Assembly (NCBI GenBank): GCA_026988125.1
Contig: JALSLU010000148.1
Span: forward strand, 1 to 34,753
Length of the DNA: 34,753 nucleotides
Reading direction: 5' to 3'
From: Sulfurospirillum sp.
GTDB taxonomy: Bacteria; Campylobacterota; Campylobacteria; Campylobacterales; Sulfurospirillaceae
The position numbers and the translations under genes are program-made. Every line of letters starts with the position of its first letter. Position 1 is the stretch's first letter. Below, in pieces: positions 28,283 to 34,753 of this stretch. The notes beneath the pieces are model-generated. The model made no database searches and was not told the DNA's origin. It saw nothing but the letters and a program-made list of their open reading frames with translations.

Positions 28283-30266
28283 GCTTTAAAATCTCAATTG
28301 TCTTATAATGTCTAATTTTTCTACTTTCACAAAGCTTCTTTTTTGAAGCACTTATATTGTAAAATTGACTAGAGAGCCTATCATAATTTTTACTTAAAAA
28401 GGTAGAATTTGAGTTCATCATATTTTCTAATTCATATAGATAAAATGTAATCTTTAGTCTATCTTTTATCTCATCAAGAGTTGGTTGATAAAGAGAAAAT
28501 TTTGCAGGGTTAGATTCATATAACTTTACAGATTCTTCAACTCTCCTCTCAATAAAAGAGATAACTACTTCAGTAGCATTTCTGTAGTTAAAATTAATAG
28601 CACTACTTAGATGGTTAAATTGTGAACTAATTTTTGCGTAAGATATATGAATTTCATCACTAAATGATTTAAGTATATTTTCATAAGCTTTTGAAGCAAA
28701 TTTTCGCATATTTGCAAACTCCACATCAGAGTAAATTCCTTTAGATTTTCTAATATACTCATAAGAACTCTGCCACATTTGAACTTTTTGCTTTATCATT
28801 TCATAAACTAGTGTATTATTTTCATTTACCTCATCCTGGATCTCCTTTAGTTCCCTTACATACTTTTTAAACTTTTTTTCAACTATCTCATCATCATAAA
28901 ATAGATAACGATAGACCATATCAGAATCAATTTTAGGAGCTTTATACTCAATCTTTTCATATAAAGTTCTTTTCTTTAAAAAGCCATTTTGAATAGCCCT
29001 ATATCTTACCCTTGAAACTTCTCTAGTATGTTTAAAAATTTCATTAGCAATTGTATCAATGATCTCTTCTATCTTTTCATAAGCATTTTTAAGTTTTTTG
29101 GAAAATTTGATTTTCAACTCATCAAATCTAGTGTTTGCCTCTTTTTCAAAGCCATTTAATTCAAATATAAGTTCATCATAAATTCTTAAAAAAAGCATAT
29201 GTTGCTCAATAAGAGTACTACATAAAGTTTTGATCTCATGTTTTATCGCATACTCCTTTGAATCATGAGCTATTGGCTTTATCTCGGTATTTATAAACTC
29301 TAATACTGCTTCTATATTAGAATTCTTTAGAATTTTTATATTTTTACTCAAATCACTACTACTTATTGCCCTTACTTTTTGCTTATACTCTTCATAAAAT
29401 TTATCTACACTATCCACATCTTCATAAATTACTTTCTCTTTTAATGTTTCAATAAATTCTTCAAAAGCTTGATGTATTAAAAGATTTTTGTCATGACTTC
29501 TTGAAATAAGTGCCTCTTTAGCTGAAATTGCAATTACCTCACTAAAAAATTCTGAAAAACTACTCTTTATATAGTTTTTTGTTTTTTCAACTTCAGATGG
29601 TTCAAACCTATCTTTTTGATTTAAAACACATAAACATTTATTTTTGTATCTGCTTAAATACTCTTGTAAAATTTTAGCTTCACTAAGCTTACCTGCATTG
29701 TCTATTAAGCTAAGCCATATAATTCCATCTACCTCTTTTAAAACTTTTTTAGTTACAGATGTATCGCTTTTAGATTGAGAGTTTAAGCCAGGAGTATCTA
29801 CAAACTCCACAACTTTTAAAAGCTCAAGTGGAACATAAAGAGTTAAAAACTCAATCTCTTCAACAATTTGCCGTTGATCAACAAATTTTGAAATATTCTC
29901 AATGCTTTGAAACTCCTCCCTGCCGTCACTATAATTTATTTTAATCTTAAAATCTTCACCATAGCGTATAAAATTTACCTTTGAAGTTACTGGAGTTATC
30001 CCTGTTGGAAGCACATTTTTAGATAAAAGTGCATTTAAAAATGTAGATTTTCCACTAGAAAATTGACCAACAATAGCTACCCTCATAGCCTCTTTAGCCC
30101 TTAATTTCAACCTAAGTAGTTTTTCTTTAAGCTCTTTTGATGGAGACATTTTTTCATCTAAAAGTATCTCTTCACTCTTTTTAATCAATCCCATAAGTGT
30201 CCCATCAAAGATAACTCTTTCGTTTTTATATAAATTTTTATAATTTTTTATAAAATTATCTAGCAT
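28260..30266 (-). CDS. dynamin-like GTPase (second of pair, DLP2-like)
   Basis: 668 aa; P-loop VAIVGQFSSGKSTFLNALL, VEFVDTPGLNSQ, G4 LNQKD, long helical C-terminal part. Confidence 0.88.
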   Translation of the reverse strand: MLDNFIKNYKNLYKNERVIFDGTLMGLIKKSEEILLDEKMSPSKELKEKLLRLKLRAKEAMRVAIVGQFSSGKSTFLNALLSKNVLPTGITPVTSKVNFIRYGEDFKIKINYSDGREEFQSIENISKFVDQRQIVEEIEFLTLYVPLELLKVVEFVDTPGLNSQSKSDTSVTKKVLKEVDGIIWLSLIDNAGKLSEAKILQEYLSRYKNKCLCVLNQKDRFEPSEVEKTKNYIKSSFSEFFSEVIAISAKEALISRSHDKNLLIHQAFEEFIETLKEKVIYEDVDSVDKFYEEYKQKVRAISSSDLSKNIKILKNSNIEAVLEFINTEIKPIAHDSKEYAIKHEIKTLCSTLIEQHMLFLRIYDELIFELNGFEKEANTRFDELKIKFSKKLKNAYEKIEEIIDTIANEIFKHTREVSRVRYRAIQNGFLKKRTLYEKIEYKAPKIDSDMVYRYLFYDDEIVEKKFKKYVRELKEIQDEVNENNTLVYEMIKQKVQMWQSSYEYIRKSKGIYSDVEFANMRKFASKAYENILKSFSDEIHISYAKISSQFNHLSSAINFNYRNATEVVISFIERRVEESVKLYESNPAKFSLYQPTLDEIKDRLKITFYLYELENMMNSNSTFLSKNYDRLSSQFYNISASKKKLCESRKIRHYKTIEILKHLANSIA

Positions 30267-32626
30267 TTTATCTCTTTTAAACTTCTTTCAATTATCTCTA
30301 AATGTTTCAACTTAATATTGCACTCTTGTGCCCTTTTTTTTGATTCATATGAGCTATTCTCAACCATTTTAATACTCTGTTCATATAACTTTTTTTTATT
30401 TTCGAAAGCACTTGAAATTTCACTAATTTTACCATTTGAGCTTTCTAAAAACTCTTCTATTAACTCACTATTTATACTCTCTATTTTACTCATAAACTCA
30501 TTAAAAATTTCACTAAAAGCCTCTTGTAAAAACTTATCAATTTTTAAACCTAAATTATCTAAATCATTTTTTGAAGATTGTTTTATAGCTAAGTTGATTT
30601 TTTTAATCAAAATTTCATTTGATTTAGTTAAGTTGATTTTTGAAAAGTATTGATCAAAAAATTCTTTTGTATCTTTAGGAGGAGTTTTATAATCCCTCTT
30701 TAACTCTTCAAACTCCCTATTTACTTGCCCAAATGCTTCATCTACTCTTTTATAAAATTCATATCTATAATCTCTAAAGATATCTATAAGTCCATCATAT
30801 AATGCTGTTTTAACAATGCTAGAGATTCTACTCTCGGATGGTTTAGTAGAATTTTTTCTAAGCTCATATGAAAAATCATCAACCACTCTTCTTTTTATAA
30901 CCTCTTTTAAAAAATTAAATTTAGAAGAGATAAGTCTATCTAGCGTTAAAAAATAAGTTTCTAAATCATCCCTCTTTTTTTTAAGTAAATCTACAATTAA
31001 AGTTAATTTTTTTTCTACTTTTTGGATCTCTATTGTGTATCTATTGTACTCATTTAATATCTCACTTTTACTCTTATTTAAAAGTTCTAATTCTGTTTCA
31101 AATAGATTTTTTGCTTGATTTATAACCCTTAATAACTCTTTTTGATTTGATTTGATTATGAGCTGTGCCTTTTGAGAACTACTCCCAAAAAGTAGGTCTT
31201 CTAAATATTTTTCGACTTTCGAAATCCCTGTTTTTTCTAAATCAAAACCTTTTTGTAAAGCCTCATTAGCCCTATTAGTTCTATGAAGTAGTGCCATATA
31301 TGCCGAAATTGGAATGAAATCAATTTTATCTATTATAGAGTTAAAAATATGCTCTTTATTTAGAAAATTCAATCTACTTTTTATACTTTTTTTTGTATAG
31401 TTGATAACCTCTTCTAATTCATCTTCGCTAATTGTATCTATTCTAGTAATGACAATTAACAGCCTAGCAATATTTTGGTACAATAGCGACTCAACAATAA
31501 ACTCAACATCTTTATTTGTTGCACTTTGATTTGCATTCATAAGATGTATCATTAAATCACACTCTGAAAGATACTGCTTTGTTATCTCTTCTCTTTGTAT
31601 AACTGGATCATCTAAACCTGGAGTATCTACTATGCTTACTCCATTTTTTAGAAATTTTAGCGGAGTAAAAAGCTCGACACTTTTAACTAAATTACACATT
31701 CCATTTGAAAGTTCAGCAGAGGTGTATTTTGGTAACTCTTTTAAGTCTATCTTTTTTGATAATCCATCAATGGTTATATATTTGAAAAAACTATTTTGAA
31801 AATTTTTTTTAGTTTCATCTACAAATTGAGTCAAACTATCAATGACTTCAGATGACTTTTCTATATCTTGCCACTCTTGCAAAGTCCAAAAGTTTACAAT
31901 GGCGTTAGGCTCTTTTTCATATTTTATGATAGTTAAATTTGCAGTTTCTGGAACAACTGATGTTCCTAGTAGTTCACTTTTTAAAAGAGCATTAAGCATA
32001 GTTGACTTTCCAGCATTCATAACACCAGTTATGCCTATAGAGAACTCTTGCTCTTTTAGTTTATTTGGAATCTCCTTTATCTTGCTTAGAGCATTTGTAT
32101 CTTCAATTATATTGAGTAAATTTTCAATAGCAACACTCAATACTTCAACTGAAGTATCAAAAAAATTACCCATTGATTTTGCTTTTTCTATAACTATTGG
32201 TTTACTTTCTGCTCTTTTTTCTTTTATAAGAGACAATAAGCTTATAATTTTTCTTGCTTTTTCATAGCCAATAATATCAGCTTTTCGTAGCTTATCAATC
32301 CTCTTTTCTATGTCTTGTTTTAATTTAAAATTACCCCTTGCAATTAAAAAAGATAAAATTTCTTTCTGAATAAACCATATTGACTCCTTACTCCACTCAT
32401 CAAATCCGCTAAAAAATCTTACTGCCTCTTTTGCTTCGACAATTTTTTCATATCTGTCTATATTTTCATAACTTATTGTCAAAACTATAGTACTACAATC
32501 ACAAAAAATCTCATACTTTTTTTCTAACGATACTTTTAAAAAACTATCAATATCCCCATAACTTGAAAATTTTTCTTTTATCTCCTCCCCCCAAAGCAAA
32601 AGAAAAAAATCATTGATAATATACAT
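30260..32626 (-). CDS. dynamin-like GTPase (first of pair, DLP1-like)
   Basis: 788 aa; IGITGVMNAGKSTMLNALLKSELLGT, SIVDTPGLDDP, ITRID; long coiled-coil C-terminal half. Confidence 0.88.
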   Translation of the reverse strand: MYIINDFFLLLWGEEIKEKFSSYGDIDSFLKVSLEKKYEIFCDCSTIVLTISYENIDRYEKIVEAKEAVRFFSGFDEWSKESIWFIQKEILSFLIARGNFKLKQDIEKRIDKLRKADIIGYEKARKIISLLSLIKEKRAESKPIVIEKAKSMGNFFDTSVEVLSVAIENLLNIIEDTNALSKIKEIPNKLKEQEFSIGITGVMNAGKSTMLNALLKSELLGTSVVPETANLTIIKYEKEPNAIVNFWTLQEWQDIEKSSEVIDSLTQFVDETKKNFQNSFFKYITIDGLSKKIDLKELPKYTSAELSNGMCNLVKSVELFTPLKFLKNGVSIVDTPGLDDPVIQREEITKQYLSECDLMIHLMNANQSATNKDVEFIVESLLYQNIARLLIVITRIDTISEDELEEVINYTKKSIKSRLNFLNKEHIFNSIIDKIDFIPISAYMALLHRTNRANEALQKGFDLEKTGISKVEKYLEDLLFGSSSQKAQLIIKSNQKELLRVINQAKNLFETELELLNKSKSEILNEYNRYTIEIQKVEKKLTLIVDLLKKKRDDLETYFLTLDRLISSKFNFLKEVIKRRVVDDFSYELRKNSTKPSESRISSIVKTALYDGLIDIFRDYRYEFYKRVDEAFGQVNREFEELKRDYKTPPKDTKEFFDQYFSKINLTKSNEILIKKINLAIKQSSKNDLDNLGLKIDKFLQEAFSEIFNEFMSKIESINSELIEEFLESSNGKISEISSAFENKKKLYEQSIKMVENSSYESKKRAQECNIKLKHLEIIERSLKEIKC

Positions 32627-32633
32627 TTAAACC

Positions 32634-32846
32634 TTACTTTTCCCATTCACAAGGAGGTAAAATTTTTTTCAATAACCATAATGATGGACAAAAATCTGTA
32701 ATCGCCCAAATGATTATCATAATTATAATAAAACTCTGAAGCAAGAAGGCTTCAAAAAGGTACTTACTATCACTTAAAATAGCAATAGCCATAACAACTC
32801 CCAACATAAAGGCTGTTAATAATCTTTGAACTCTACTAACACACAC
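32634..32846 (-). CDS. small two-TM membrane protein, DUF2892-like
   Basis: 70 aa; RLLTAFMLGVVMAIAIL...FIIIMIIIWAITDFCPSLWLLKKILPPCE, with an FCP...Cys pattern; 8 nt before the dynamin pair. Confidence 0.65.
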   Translation of the reverse strand: MCVSRVQRLLTAFMLGVVMAIAILSDSKYLFEAFLLQSFIIIMIIIWAITDFCPSLWLLKKILPPCEWEK

Positions 32847-32940
32847 AGTTCACTCCTATAAATTATTTGTACAGATACTATAGTAAATATGTTTTGAAAA
32901 AGATTTAAGGACAATACTAAAGTATCATCCTTATGTAAGT

Positions 32941-33660
32941 TTAACGAAGTGCTACAAGCTTTCTTCTCATATATGCAATTTTACTCTGTAGTGGTAAATG
33001 TTTTGGACAGTTATCCTCACAAGCAAGCAAGCTCATACAACCAAATATGCCATCATCATCTCCCACTAGCTCATAAAAATCCTCTGCAGTTCTATTGTCA
33101 TGTGGATCAACTTCAAATCTAGCAACCCTATTTAATCCAACTGCACCTATAAAGTTTGGACGCATTAGCTTCGTTCCACAACTTGCAACACAAATTCCAC
33201 ACTCTATGCATCTATCTAACTCAAATGTCTCATCTGCAACACTAGGCTCAATTGGCTTTTCAAGCTTGGATATATCTACCTCTTCATTTGAGTGAATCCA
33301 ACTCTCAACTCTTTTACTCATCTCATCCATCCATACACCAGTATTGACCGACAAGTCCTTGATGAGCTTAAAAGCAGGCATAGGAAAAAGCTCTATAACT
33401 CCACTCTCATAATCTTTAGTTAGAGTTCTACATGCAAGCTTTGGCACACCATTTACCATCATTCCACAACTTCCACAAATCCCAGCACGACATACAAAGT
33501 CAAAACTTAGATCAGGATCCATAGTCTCTCTAATCTGAGTAAGAGCTATAAAAAGTGTCATTCCATCAGTCTCTTCAAGCTTATACTCAACAATGTGTGG
33601 TTTAGATATTTTTGAATTTGGATTGAATTTTAGTGCTTTTATGGTTATAGTTCTACTCAT
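32941..33660 (-). CDS. frdB: fumarate reductase/succinate dehydrogenase iron-sulfur subunit
   Basis: 239 aa; [2Fe-2S] [15 protein letters not shown]...[16 protein letters not shown] and [11 protein letters not shown] clusters. Confidence 0.93.
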   Translation of the reverse strand: MSRTITIKALKFNPNSKISKPHIVEYKLEETDGMTLFIALTQIRETMDPDLSFDFVCRAGICGSCGMMVNGVPKLACRTLTKDYESGVIELFPMPAFKLIKDLSVNTGVWMDEMSKRVESWIHSNEEVDISKLEKPIEPSVADETFELDRCIECGICVASCGTKLMRPNFIGAVGLNRVARFEVDPHDNRTAEDFYELVGDDDGIFGCMSLLACEDNCPKHLPLQSKIAYMRRKLVALR

Positions 33661-34753
33661 TTTTTATCTCCAAATCTCTCATTTTTTGCTTTAAATTTAG
33701 CTTGCAACTCAAAAGGCATCAAAGCATCTTGAATTTCATACCTATCTTTACCCTCAGCCTCAAGCTCTTCTCTTATTTTATCAACCTCTTCTTGCCTCTT
33801 TGCACTCAGTTCATTCTCTATAATCATCCCTTTAGCGCCATATCCTCTAAAGGCAGGAGGCATCTCCATTTTCATTATATCTAACTCTTCATAAGTTACC
33901 GTAGGCAGAGTATCGCCCTCTTTCCAAGATGTAAGGGTTCTTTTTAACCAGTTTTTATCATCTCTTTTTAGATAATCTTCTCTATAGTGAGCACCTCTAC
34001 TCTCTTTTCTTTGCAATGCTCCAAGGGCTACACAAAGTGCAATTTTAAGCATCTTTGGAACCCTATAAGCCTCTTCAAGCTCAGGATTGCATCCCCACTC
34101 TTTTGAGCCTATCTTTACATCTAGTGATTTTTTATAAAGCTCTTCAAGCTCTCTTACAGCCTCACTCAGCCCCTCTTCATCTCTAAAAATTGCCACCTTA
34201 TCCCACATAATCTCTTTCATGCGATTTTTAATCTCAAAGACTCTGTTGGTGCCTTCTTTTTCTAAAAGACCTTTTATAAACTCAGTCTCTTTTTCAAGGG
34301 CCTCTTCTATGACTTGGGTGCTTATGTCTATCTCATTTTGCTCACAAAAATCTGCAAAGTACTCTCCAACAATCATTCCAGCTACCACTGTTTCACTTAC
34401 AGAGTTCCCTCCAAGTCTGTTAAACCCGTGCATATCCCAACAAGCTGCCTCTCCACAACTAAATAAGCCCTTTAGTGTTGGCGACTCTCCGGTTGGCTTT
34501 GTTCTAATTCCTCCCATAGAGTAGTGTTGCATAGGAAGAACTGGTGCCCACCCTTTTGGACCCTCATCGGCTGGATCTATTCCATTGAAGATTTGACAAA
34601 TCTCTTGTACATCTCTTAAGTTTTTCTCTATATGCTCACGACCTAGTATAGATATATCTAGCCACAAATGGTCCCCATAAGGAGATGGGACCCCTTTTCC
34701 ATTTCTTATATGCTCCATCATTCTTCTACTTACAACATCTCTACTTGCAAGCT
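33657..34753 (-). CDS. frdA: fumarate reductase/succinate dehydrogenase flavoprotein subunit, 5' end truncated by window
   Basis: [63 protein letters not shown]; frame stays open to the window edge, so the ATG at 34721 is internal. Confidence 0.92.
   Translation of the reverse strand, partial: LASRDVVSRRMMEHIRNGKGVPSPYGDHLWLDISILGREHIEKNLRDVQEICQIFNGIDPADEGPKGWAPVLPMQHYSMGGIRTKPTGESPTLKGLFSCGEAACWDMHGFNRLGGNSVSETVVAGMIVGEYFADFCEQNEIDISTQVIEEALEKETEFIKGLLEKEGTNRVFEIKNRMKEIMWDKVAIFRDEEGLSEAVRELEELYKKSLDVKIGSKEWGCNPELEEAYRVPKMLKIALCVALGALQRKESRGAHYREDYLKRDDKNWLKRTLTSWKEGDTLPTVTYEELDIMKMEMPPAFRGYGAKGMIIENELSAKRQEEVDKIREELEAEGKDRYEIQDALMPFELQAKFKAKNERFGDKK

Noticed and set aside
30318-32267. Plus-strand ORFs of 111 and 141 aa inside the first dynamin gene
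   Set aside because: Antisense, Ser/Phe/Leu-rich, typical reverse-complement reading of Lys/Glu-rich coiled coils in AT-rich DNA.
34219-34524. 101-aa plus-strand ORF in frdA
   Set aside because: Antisense to conserved FrdA motifs; no support.

Overview
The window is a compact, AT-rich, chromosomal-type segment, most likely from a Campylobacterota (epsilonproteobacterial) genome. Support for this includes the ResB-CcsA fusion, a tmRNA tag with a -PAYA- core, the panB-ruvB-permease order, the Wolinella-type FrdAB, and a tandem dynamin-like pair next to frdAB. On the minus strand it carries 3'-truncated gatA (TTG start, window edge), an unannotated 36-aa membrane mini-ORF, and ileS. A divergent CinA-family gene follows, then a repeat-rich spacer and a Lys-Glu-Val-Asp tRNA operon with a consensus promoter. 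Next come ccsBA, a branched-chain amino-acid ABC transporter (livK-H-M-G-F), a decayed coiled-coil/TM gene, a cytochrome c, a porin, a TAXI-TRAP transporter, a basic lipoprotein and ssrA (tmRNA). An MlaA-MlaC-RND/MMPL lipid-transport operon is followed by trpA/HPt, panB-ruvB-AI-2E permease, two dynamin-like GTPases, a small DUF2892-like protein, frdB and 5'-truncated frdA. No CRISPR array, transposase or prophage was recognised. The most unexplained signals are: (1) a ~31-nt repeat that forms a long palindrome after cinA and recurs as a single arm exactly over the tail-to-tail overlap of the AI-2E permease and dynamin genes; (2) a second nested palindrome beside it; (3) a 17-nt repeat that supplies the C-terminus of the TRAP permease; (4) the ABC-less Mla/RND operon; (5) the mini-ORF bridging ileS and gatA.
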